From Bacteroidaceae bacterium (GTDB taxonomy: Bacteria > Bacteroidota > Bacteroidia > Bacteroidales > Bacteroidaceae), in assembly GCA_024401305.1 (NCBI GenBank), contig JAKSLI010000021.1:1-48386 (forward strand): 48,386 nt of DNA. Reading direction: 5' to 3'. The position numbers and the translations under genes are program-made. The stretch's first letter is position 1. Every line of letters begins with the position of its first letter. The notes under the pieces were generated by a model. The model saw only the letters and a list, made by a program, of their open reading frames with translations. It was not told where the DNA came from and searched no databases. This document shows, piece after piece, positions 38,885-46,389 of this stretch.

Positions 38885-40597
38885 ATGAAAAAACTAATCT
38901 ACCTTGCCCTTGCTTTTGCGACATGCATGTCGTTCACTGCTTGTGGAGACGATGATCCTATTGATCCAACGCCACAGCCACAACCTCAGCCACAGCCAGA
39001 TCCTCAGCCAGACCCAACGCCAGATCCAACGCCTGATCCTGACTACAAGGCACCTACATATCCTGACAACTACACAAGTATCAGCACTTGGTCAAACCGC
39101 TTCAAGTGGAACCTCGGCAATGTCCATGACCCAAGCGTCATGCTTGCTGACGATGGCTACTACTATATGTATCAGACAGATGCCGGCTATGGAAACCCTC
39201 ATGATGCAGACGTTGTAAACAACAAGCACGGTCACTTCTACTGCCGTCGCTCAAAGAACCTCGTCGATTGGGAATTCCTTGGTCCTACCATGCGCGGTCT
39301 TCCTGCTTGGATTCAGGAGAAGCACAACGAGATTCGTGCTGCCATTGGACTCGGAAAATCTTCTCTCAACTATGCTAACGATGGTGCTACTGGCGGCTTC
39401 GGTTTCTGGGCACCTGTTGTTCGCAAGGTGGGCAATGTTTATCGTATGTACTATTCTATAAACATGCCTGCAGTTGATGACAATACGATGACTGCCAACG
39501 GTTTCAATCCTAATGTCATCGGCATGATGGAAACCACTACTCCAGACAAGGTTACATCATGGGTTGACAAGGGTTTCGTCATCTCTCAGTATTCTGACCA
39601 AGGCAAGAACTACAGCGGCAAGAGTGTTTGGGGTGGCTATTGGAAGTACAATGCCATCGACCCTACTTACATCGAGACAAAGGACGGCAAGCACTGGCTC
39701 ATCTACGGCTCATGGCACAGTGGTTTCGCTGCCGTTGAGATTGACCCTGCTACAGGTAAGACAAAGACTACTCTCGGCGAACCATGGGGCGCCGCAAACG
39801 AAGCAGCTTACGGCAAGCGCGTATTCACACGCATTGGTAATGACCGTTGGCAAGGTAGCGAAGGACCTGAAGTTGTCTATCGCGACGGCTACTACTATAT
39901 GTTCATCGCTTACGGACAGCTCGCTGTTGCATATAATACTCGCGTTGTCCGTTCAAAGAATCCTGATGGACCTTATACAGACATCCTCGGCAAGGACTTC
40001 ACTAACGGTCAGACTGGTGGAAATGCTTATCCTATCCTCACCCATGCATACAAGTTCGGCAACGACCACGGATGGGTAGGTATCAGCCACTGCGCAGTTT
40101 GGGATGACCAGAAGGGCAACTATTTCTATGCTTCTCAGCAGCGTTATCCTGACAAATATCCTGGCATCGCAGCAAGTAATGCTATCATGCTCGGTGGTGT
40201 TCGTTCCATCGTATGGACAGAAGACGGTTGGCCACTCGTTCTCCCTGAACGTTATGGTGCTGTGCCTCAGACAGCCATAAAGGATGCTGACCTCGTTGGT
40301 AAGTGGCAGAACATAAGCCTCGGTGGTTGTACAGACATTTGGGATGCAAACTGCAAGATGGCAACATCTGTTGACTTCGAACTCGGTGCTGACCATAAGG
40401 TTACAGGCGATTCAAAGTGGAGCGCAGGTGCAACATGGAGCTTCGATGCAACAAAGAACATCCTCACCGTCAATGGCGTGAAGCTCTACCTCAAGCGCGA
40501 ACTTGACTGGGAAGCTAACCCACGTGTTCCAACAATTGTCTATGCCGGCCTCAGCGCAGACAAGAAGACCACTCTCTGGGGCAAGAAGGTAAAGTAA
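38885..40597 (+). CDS. GH43 arabinanase-like surface lipoprotein
   Basis: 570 residues. The lipoprotein signal has C20 (MSFTACGDDD), then a Pro-Gln/Pro-Asp linker at ~28-50. The five-bladed propeller follows, with the catalytic base in NVHDPSVM, the pKa-tuning aspartate in AIDPTYIE and the general acid in SEGPEVVYRDGYYYM. A beta-barrel GH43 C-terminal domain ends the protein. The fold matches endo-1,5-alpha-L-arabinanases and related GH43 arabinosidases. The lipid anchor and linker place it on the outside of the outer membrane. Confidence 0.88.
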   Translation: MKKLIYLALAFATCMSFTACGDDDPIDPTPQPQPQPQPDPQPDPTPDPTPDPDYKAPTYPDNYTSISTWSNRFKWNLGNVHDPSVMLADDGYYYMYQTDAGYGNPHDADVVNNKHGHFYCRRSKNLVDWEFLGPTMRGLPAWIQEKHNEIRAAIGLGKSSLNYANDGATGGFGFWAPVVRKVGNVYRMYYSINMPAVDDNTMTANGFNPNVIGMMETTTPDKVTSWVDKGFVISQYSDQGKNYSGKSVWGGYWKYNAIDPTYIETKDGKHWLIYGSWHSGFAAVEIDPATGKTKTTLGEPWGAANEAAYGKRVFTRIGNDRWQGSEGPEVVYRDGYYYMFIAYGQLAVAYNTRVVRSKNPDGPYTDILGKDFTNGQTGGNAYPILTHAYKFGNDHGWVGISHCAVWDDQKGNYFYASQQRYPDKYPGIAASNAIMLGGVRSIVWTEDGWPLVLPERYGAVPQTAIKDADLVGKWQNISLGGCTDIWDANCKMATSVDFELGADHKVTGDSKWSAGATWSFDATKNILTVNGVKLYLKRELDWEANPRVPTIVYAGLSADKKTTLWGKKVK

Positions 40598-40612
40598 TCG
40601 TAATACAATAAT

Positions 40613-40684
40613 TGTAGGGCGAGGATTTCCGAGCCGCCACGCTGCGATTCATGCGGTCAACGGTTCGGAAATCCTCGCCCTACA
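40613..40684. repeat. 72-bp element with perfect 20-bp inverted repeats
   Basis: TGTAGGGCGAGGATTTCCGA at 40613-40632 is the exact reverse complement of 40665-40684. The 32-bp centre is GC-rich. It lies between the two GH43 genes and would form a strong hairpin in the transcript. Confidence 0.85.
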
Positions 40685-40716
40685 TCTCTCATATATAACA
40701 TATCATAACTAACAAA

Positions 40717-43131
40717 ATGAAAAAACTCTTACTAACCCTTCTTGCGCTCTGCACTTTCGTGGCTGGCGCAAATGCACAGAAAGTCTTCAACAAACGCATC
40801 TCTGTGCACGATCCTTCCATTTTCTACAAGCCCACTTCCACCGAGAGCAATCCTACATATTACATCTATGGATCGCATCTTGCTACGGGCAAGACATCGG
40901 CTGCCGTAAGCTATATCCAATGGTCAAGCTTTGGCGGTGGCGAGACAAACAACTGTACTCTCTTCGCAAGCACTACCGGCTCAAGAGTCGGATATGTCAA
41001 CGCCTACAACACACACGCCATCAAGCAAGTGAAGGACTGCAACGGAAACCTCGTTCAGTTCGGCAACTTCAACGGTCATAGCTGGCAGTTCAAAGGCGAC
41101 AATGTGCAGGGCAACGAGTGGGCGCCGGACGTTATCTGGAACAAGAAGATGAACAAATGGTGCATGTACATGTCTCTCAATGGCGACCATTGGGCTTCAA
41201 GCATCTGCTGCTTCACTTCCGACAATCCTGAAGGTCCATGGATCTATCAGGGACCTGTAGTGTTCTCGGGTTTCCAAGGACATTATGCTCACAACGGCTT
41301 TGCTGCTGCAGAAGACTATAAGCACACAGACTACACCATCGCTACTGGCGAAACTAATCTCGCGCAGCGCTATAAGGTAGCCGACAAATGGGGAACATAC
41401 TGGCCAAACTGCATCGACCCATGCGTGTTCTACGATGAGGAAGGCAAGCTTTGGATGTCATACGGTTCATGGTCTGGCGGTATCTTCATCCTTCGTTTGG
41501 ATGAGTCAACAGGTCTTCGCGACTACACCATCAAGTACCCATACCAGATAGGTGGTGCCAATGCTACTCCTGGCTCTGCTTCTGCTGAATGTACCAGCGA
41601 CCCTTATTTCGGAAAGAAGATTGCCGGCGGCTACTATGTTTCAGGCGAGGCTTCATACATACAGTACTTCAACGGCTACTACTACCTCTTCATGAGCTAC
41701 GGCGAACTCTTTGCCAACGGTGGCTACCAGATTCGTGTCTTCCGTTCCAAGAATCCTGACGGTCCTTACGTCGACTGCTGTTCTACTGCGGGTATTAAGG
41801 CTATCTATTCCAATAGATATGTTCTCAACTACGGCAAGAATGCTGGTCGCGACGAAGGCGTGAAGCTCTTCGGAAACTACAAGTGGGACAAGATGTCAAC
41901 AGCCGAGCTTGCACAAGGCCATAACTCAGCCATCGTTGACCATCGCGGACACTTGCTCCTCGTTTATCACACTCGCTTCAACAACGGCACCGAAGGTCAT
42001 CAGGTGCGTGTTCATGAGATGTGGCAGAACCAGGACGGTTGGCTCGTAGCTTCTCCATACGAATATGGTGGCGAGACAGTCACACAGAGTGACATCGCAT
42101 CAAAGGAACTCTATACAAAGGAGCAGATAGCAGGTACATACCGCTTCATGGCTCACCCTTACCGTCAGGACACAGAGGCAAAGGCATACGAGGTTCCGGT
42201 GGACATCAGCCTTAACCCGGACGGCTCTGTCACTGGTGCTTACACAGGTTCATGGTCTTCAGACAAGTCTTTCATCACCCTCTCTCTCAAGGGCGTGAAG
42301 ACTGGCAACGAACTCGTGGAGTTCAAGGGCGTTCTCACAGAGCAGACCATCGACTACACTACTACCAAGGCGCTCTGCTTCACAGCCCTCAGTTCAAGCA
42401 GTGGCAAGGCAACATCTGCCGGTGCTGCTATCCAGACACGCGCTCTTTCCGTTTGGGGCACACGCTCTGGCAACGCGACAGGTGGTGGTTCTGGTGACGT
42501 AACTCCTTCCAATGCTGTTTACTACCCTACTTCCGCATACAAGCGCACTACCGACAGCTGGTGGTCAAACTTCTCTCACGAGGACTATACTCTCTCTCAG
42601 GGCAGCACAGCCGAATTCCACTTCTACAACTATTCAAACAAGCTTGAGAACTGGAACAACTGGGTGCTCTTCGGCACAAGCGGTCCTCGCAACTCTGCCG
42701 GCTACACCGAGTATTTCGGCGTTCGTGCAGACAACTGGGACATCATCACTGGTTCAAACAGCGGATGTGTTAGCAACTACAACTGGGACACTTTCAAGAA
42801 CGACATGGACGGCTCTCTCGTTGACATGAAGTGCAGCTACGGTGCTGGCGGCATGTTCACGATGGAGAGCAAGATCACTTGCACTTCCGGCAAGGTTCTC
42901 GAATACTCATACTCAACGATAATCCCTAGCAATCCTAAGGAGATTACACTCTTCTTCGTCAGCGAAGGTTCATACATCGATGGCGATAAGGCTAAGCCTG
43001 CGGGTATAAACCTCACGACCACACAACCTCACGATATCGGAACATCAACTTTCAACCTCGCAGGTCAGAAGGTTGACGAGAACTATCGCGGCGTAGTCAT
43101 CAAGAACGGCCGCAAGTTCATCAGAAAATAG
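40717..43131 (+). CDS. secreted GH43 endo-arabinanase-like enzyme with extra binding-like module
   Basis: 804 residues with a signal peptide (MKKLLLTLLALCTFVAGANA). The GH43 propeller has ISVHDPSIFYK, NCIDPCVFYDEEGKLWMSYG and SGEASYIQYFNGYYYLF. A GH43 C-terminal domain spans ~430-585 and a short Gly/Ser/Thr linker follows. Residues ~608-753 are a WW-containing module (DSWWSNF, NWNNWVLFG, YFGVRADNW) related to the three modules of the surface lipoprotein encoded upstream. The last ~30 residues (FNLAGQKVDENYRGVVIKNG) form a sorting-like tail. It probably cuts arabinan chains outside the cell. Confidence 0.87.
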   Translation: MKKLLLTLLALCTFVAGANAQKVFNKRISVHDPSIFYKPTSTESNPTYYIYGSHLATGKTSAAVSYIQWSSFGGGETNNCTLFASTTGSRVGYVNAYNTHAIKQVKDCNGNLVQFGNFNGHSWQFKGDNVQGNEWAPDVIWNKKMNKWCMYMSLNGDHWASSICCFTSDNPEGPWIYQGPVVFSGFQGHYAHNGFAAAEDYKHTDYTIATGETNLAQRYKVADKWGTYWPNCIDPCVFYDEEGKLWMSYGSWSGGIFILRLDESTGLRDYTIKYPYQIGGANATPGSASAECTSDPYFGKKIAGGYYVSGEASYIQYFNGYYYLFMSYGELFANGGYQIRVFRSKNPDGPYVDCCSTAGIKAIYSNRYVLNYGKNAGRDEGVKLFGNYKWDKMSTAELAQGHNSAIVDHRGHLLLVYHTRFNNGTEGHQVRVHEMWQNQDGWLVASPYEYGGETVTQSDIASKELYTKEQIAGTYRFMAHPYRQDTEAKAYEVPVDISLNPDGSVTGAYTGSWSSDKSFITLSLKGVKTGNELVEFKGVLTEQTIDYTTTKALCFTALSSSSGKATSAGAAIQTRALSVWGTRSGNATGGGSGDVTPSNAVYYPTSAYKRTTDSWWSNFSHEDYTLSQGSTAEFHFYNYSNKLENWNNWVLFGTSGPRNSAGYTEYFGVRADNWDIITGSNSGCVSNYNWDTFKNDMDGSLVDMKCSYGAGGMFTMESKITCTSGKVLEYSYSTIIPSNPKEITLFFVSEGSYIDGDKAKPAGINLTTTQPHDIGTSTFNLAGQKVDENYRGVVIKNGRKFIRK

Positions 43132-43161
43132 AGTAATGACTATTGACTAATAACCAATGAT

Positions 43162-43198
43162 AAACCCTCAGCGCAATCTTCACGCTGAGGGTTTTTAC
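43162..43198 (+). terminator. terminator of the GH43 operon
   Basis: AAACCCTCAGCG against CGCTGAGGGTTT: a perfect 12-bp stem whose 3' strand runs into TT. Confidence 0.9.
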
Positions 43199-43221
43199 TA
43201 TTTTTCTAGTTCCGCAAGGCC

Positions 43222-43270
43222 TTTAGCCTTTAGTTTTTAGCCTTTAGCCTTTAGTTTTTAGCCTTTAGCC
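43222..43270. repeat. heptamer array (TTTAGCC/TTTAGTT), seven exact units
   Basis: TTTAGCC, TTTAGTT, TTTAGCC, TTTAGCC, TTTAGTT, TTTAGCC, TTTAGCC. It lies between two convergent genes. Confidence 0.9.
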
Positions 43271-43304
43271 TCAACTTAAGCACTTGCGAAAGTTGAATAT
43301 TATA

Positions 43305-44003
43305 TCACTTCACCACTGTCGCCTTTATAAGCGTTATGTCTTCTTCCGGCCTTGCATTCTTGTCGGTTGCTACACCTTGTATTGCTTCCACAACATCAAG
43401 ACCTTCTACAATCTCACCAAATACGGTGTAAGTGCCATCGAGCCAAGGAGTGCCAGGATTTCGCTGGTAGTATTCCTTTATTCTCTCCCACTCCTCTTCA
43501 GGCATCTTTGAGAACACTTGCTGATTCTTGTAGTATGCATCGAGCATTACACCCTCATCACATCTGCGTCCCCAAACGAAGTAGAACTGGCAGTTGCTCG
43601 ACTTGAACTCAGGATTGTCCTCATCGCCTTCTCTTGCCGCAGCCAGTGCACCACGCTTATGTCGGAATTTCGGATAGATAATCTCTGCAGGAATCTGCTC
43701 CATCGTATCGTCTTCACCTTCACCTAGCAGCACCTTCGGCTGAGCGTTCTTGCTCTTCGGGTCACCGCCCTGAATCATGAAGTTCTTGATGACACGATGG
43801 AAAAGAGTGCCATCGTAGAAACCTTCGTTCACATGCTTCAGCATAGCGTCGCGATGTTGTGGCGTCTCGTTAAACAACACGAAGCGAATGTTGCCCTTGC
43901 TCGTTTCAAACAACACCTCATGCTGCACGGCATCAGCCGTATCCTGGGCAGACGCGCTAATCATCGCACAAGCTGCCAATATCGATAAAATCAGTTTTTT
44001 CAT
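43305..44003 (-). CDS. periplasmic cyclophilin-type peptidyl-prolyl isomerase
   Basis: 232 residues from ATG 44003 (MKKLILSILAACAMISASAQ, a signal peptide); a second ATG at 44009 would add two residues. LFETSKGNIRFVLFNETPQH and FHRVIKNFMIQGGDP are diagnostic of cyclophilins, and the C-terminus has TVFGEIVEGLDVVEAIQGV. An insertion of ~35 residues (QQVFSKMPEEEWERIKEYYQ) is typical of the Bacteroidetes forms. It should help fold exported proteins. Confidence 0.9.
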   Translation of the reverse strand: MKKLILSILAACAMISASAQDTADAVQHEVLFETSKGNIRFVLFNETPQHRDAMLKHVNEGFYDGTLFHRVIKNFMIQGGDPKSKNAQPKVLLGEGEDDTMEQIPAEIIYPKFRHKRGALAAAREGDEDNPEFKSSNCQFYFVWGRRCDEGVMLDAYYKNQQVFSKMPEEEWERIKEYYQRNPGTPWLDGTYTVFGEIVEGLDVVEAIQGVATDKNARPEEDITLIKATVVK

Positions 44004-44008
44004 ACCCA

Positions 44009-44043
44009 TTAAACTTTAAACTCTAAACATTAAACTCTGAACT
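44009..44043. repeat. heptamer array (TTAAACT type) between manC and the cyclophilin
   Basis: TTAAACT, TTAAACT, CTAAACA, TTAAACT, CTGAACT: five 7-bp units. It fills the spacer from the cyclophilin start to a few bases before the manC stop. Confidence 0.85.
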
Positions 44044-44048
44044 TCTTC

Positions 44049-45149
44049 CTACATAAACTCATCGCCAAATTCAAGTCGCACTTCGTTTCGATATTTCTTT
44101 ATCATAGAAGAAGACTCCTCCTTCTTGCAGATCATAAGCACATTGCCCTTCTCTGCCACGATATAACCATCAAGGTTGCATATCACAGCCACATGGTCTT
44201 CAGGAAGTTTCACGATGTTGTTTCGGCTGTTTTCATAGTGGGCACGAGTGGAAATCGTCACATTATCGCCTTCACTGCTGCCACTCATGAATTCGTATAT
44301 TGAGTGCCATGTACCGAGGTCAGCCCAGCCGAAATCAGCTTCCATCACATATTTGCTGTCCGTCTTGTCCAATATTCCTGACTCGATAGACAGGTTTGGA
44401 AGAACGGCAAACTTCTGGTCGATGAACTCCTGTTCCTTCGACCTATCGAGATACTCATTGTTGCCTTCTATTGAGCGGAAAGTCACTGGAAAGACATTCG
44501 CCAGAGCATTGCGGAAGAAGCGTGCATTGCCACAGAACATGCCGGTATTCCAAAGGAACTCGCCACTCTCCATAAACATCTTCGCAAATTCACGCTCAGG
44601 CTTCTCTGTGAACGATTTCACCTTATAGCAACGAGTAGAACCAGAGTCCACAGGATCGCCCATCTGCACATAGCCATAGCCAGGCTCCGGACGATTAGGC
44701 GCAACGCCCACCGCGAGCAGCACGTCAGTGTTCTTTGCTATCTCGAAAGCCTGCATTAGAGATGAAGTGAAACGGTTCACATCCATCACGGCATGGTCAG
44801 AAGGAAGCACCAAAAGGCATGCGTCCGGATTGTCACGATATACTCGGTAAGTAGCCCATGCCAAGCTCGGTGCCGTGTTTCTGAATATCGGTTCAATCAG
44901 GATATTCTCCTTGACAGCATCAGGAAGTTGCTGTTTGGTAATATCGCCGTATTGTACGTTCGTAGAAATGAAGATATTCTCTTTCGGAACAAGCGTCAAC
45001 GCCCTGTCCCAAGTCTGCTGAAGTTGTGTTCTGCCGGTTGAGAAGAAGTCGAGAAACTGCTTTGGCATAGATTCTCTACTCACAGGCCACAAGCGTCGCC
45101 CCTTGCCACCAGCCAGGATAAGTACAAAATTTTTGTTATTGAGTGTCAT
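44049..45149 (-). CDS. manC: mannose-1-phosphate guanylyltransferase
   Basis: 366 residues. The nucleotidyltransferase signature is complete: LAGGKGRRLWPVSRESMPKQ. VLPSDHAV, VKSFTEKPE and FLWNTGMFCG follow. It makes GDP-mannose from mannose-1-phosphate and GTP for glycan and lipid-carrier assembly in the cytoplasm. It lacks the C-terminal isomerase domain of bifunctional ManC/AlgA proteins, so it acts only in transfer. Confidence 0.93.
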   Translation of the reverse strand: MTLNNKNFVLILAGGKGRRLWPVSRESMPKQFLDFFSTGRTQLQQTWDRALTLVPKENIFISTNVQYGDITKQQLPDAVKENILIEPIFRNTAPSLAWATYRVYRDNPDACLLVLPSDHAVMDVNRFTSSLMQAFEIAKNTDVLLAVGVAPNRPEPGYGYVQMGDPVDSGSTRCYKVKSFTEKPEREFAKMFMESGEFLWNTGMFCGNARFFRNALANVFPVTFRSIEGNNEYLDRSKEQEFIDQKFAVLPNLSIESGILDKTDSKYVMEADFGWADLGTWHSIYEFMSGSSEGDNVTISTRAHYENSRNNIVKLPEDHVAVICNLDGYIVAEKGNVLMICKKEESSSMIKKYRNEVRLEFGDEFM

Positions 45150-45295
45150 GATATTATATTTACTGCGTTAATTATATTAGGTCTGTCATTTTTTTCACAC
45201 TGCAAATTTAAGCAATTTACATCAATTAATCATCATCCGTTCGATTTTTTTTATCTTTTTTTGCAGAAATAACCATTTTTTATGAATTAATTGCA

Positions 45296-45303
45296 TAACT
45301 TTG
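45296..45303 (+). promoter_or_regulatory. -7 box of the tRNA-Leu gene
   Basis: TAACTTTG at 45296-45303, 36 bp before the tRNA. No TTTG lies at the usual upstream distance. Confidence 0.5.
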
Positions 45304-45339
45304 CACCGCTTTTTCAGCAAAAAGCATCTACCAAGCTAT

Positions 45340-45421
45340 GCCCAGATGGCGGAATCGGTAGACGCGCTGGTCTCAAACACCAGTGGAGCAATCCGTGCCG
45401 GTTCGATCCCGGCTCTGGGTA
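45340..45421 (+). tRNA. tRNA-Leu (anticodon CAA)
   Basis: The acceptor stem GCCCAGA pairs with TCTGGGT, and the discriminator A is at 45421. The anticodon stem CTGGT/ACCAG encloses the loop CTCAAAC, giving anticodon CAA. A long variable arm with GGA/TCC marks a class II tRNA, and the T arm is GCCGG-TTCGATC-CCGGC. CCA is not encoded. Confidence 0.96.
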
Positions 45422-45447
45422 CTAAAACACTAGGTTCCAAAACCGCC

Positions 45448-45486
45448 AAAGTCCTGTAAGTTATAAACTTATGGGACTTTTTGTTT
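45448..45486 (+). terminator. terminator after tRNA-Leu
   Basis: AAAGTCC/GGACTTT and TAAGTT/AACTTA stacked stems with a TG/TG internal mismatch, followed by TTTGTTTTT. Confidence 0.85.
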
Positions 45487-45526
45487 TTCTGATTGGAATT
45501 TTACCGGCAAATTACCGGCAATTTTG

Positions 45527-46169
45527 TTTGGAAACTATATACGATTAGGCACAATGCCAGATGATGATAAAACAAAAACAATAAAAACATTTCGACTGAA
45601 AACCATATCTGATCAATAAATTTAACTTATTGTATAGGATGTCCAGTTATCAGTAAAGATTTTCTGTAAGATTTTCAATAAGATTTTGAGCGCAGCGACC
45701 TAAATATCAATACCTTTCATTATTTTCAGAAAGATTTTTTGTTATGATTTTAAAATCTTTACTTAAAATCTTACAGAAAATATCTCAACGATAGTATTTA
45801 GATGGTCGAAGCATAGCTTCTCAAAATCTTAACCAAAAATCCTACTAAAAATCCTAACTAAACCAGAACCATAAACTGGACACCCTACTTATTTGACTTA
45901 TCGTGTGCATCAGTTGTATAAGTATAATTTATTGACAAATATGCGTTTATTGACTTTCAATAAATTTAACTTATTGTACTTATTTCAAACATCTGAATTA
46001 GTGAAATTCGTGCAATTCGTGTTCGAAAATAAGAAATTATTGTGTTCATATTATCTGCGCGATCTGCATAATCTGCGTGAATTTGGTTGAACCGAAGGAA
46101 GGCGGCGCGAAGCGGAAAGCCAATCTGCGGTTTAATAAGTTTTGTGCCAAATCGTATATTGTTTCCAAA
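45527..46169. mobile_element. inverted-repeat composite element, copy B (non-coding)
   Basis: A 643-bp block with 28-bp terminal inverted repeats, 45527-45554 and 46142-46169, matching at 26 of 28 positions. The left end shares 18 identical bases with copy A. Inside are the inner hairpin element (45635-45887), a 22-bp direct repeat (45613-45634 and 45957-45978), and 9-bp period repeats (GTGAAATTC type at 46001-46027, ATCTGCGTG type at 46053-46079). No transposase or other convincing gene is present. It fills most of the 968-bp gap between tRNA-Leu and hsdM; the remaining 46170-46389 holds no feature I recognise. Confidence 0.7.
45635..45887. repeat. inner inverted-repeat element with opposed 12-bp arrays
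   Basis: The ends TAGGATGTCCAGTT (45635-45648) and its near-complement (45874-45887) match at 13 of 14. Next inside are tandem AAGATTTT units at 12-bp spacing (45655-45689), then GAGCGCAGCGACC (45688-45700). The right side mirrors this with GGTCGAAGCATAGCTTCTC (45804-45822) and AAATCTT/AAAATCCT units. The architecture is the same as in copy A, although most bases differ. Confidence 0.65.
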
Positions 46170-46389
46170 TAACAACTCTTTTGGAAGATCTTAACACCTT
46201 CCTTTTTGCAAACTCCGCTTGACATTTCAGCCATACAATTAAGAGAAATCAATTCATAAAGCTAGTTTTCGGATGATATGGAACTTCTATTTCCAATAAA
46301 AGCACTAAATTAGTCGCGCTTATATGTGCATACGGGCAAATAAAGCCTATGATGTACACTGATAGAAACAGAAATGCCTAATACTAAAT

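Noticed and set aside
45495-45526. Integrase attachment site at ACCGGCAAATTACCGGCAA after tRNA-Leu
   Set aside because: There is an 11-bp direct repeat, but no second copy elsewhere in the window, no match to the tRNA 3' end and no integrase gene.
45966-46252. Two overlapping minus-strand frames of 68-69 codons in element B
   Set aside because: Their sequences (for example GNNIRFGTK, CYLETIYDLAQN) are translations of the terminal inverted repeat and microrepeats, with no start context or domain.
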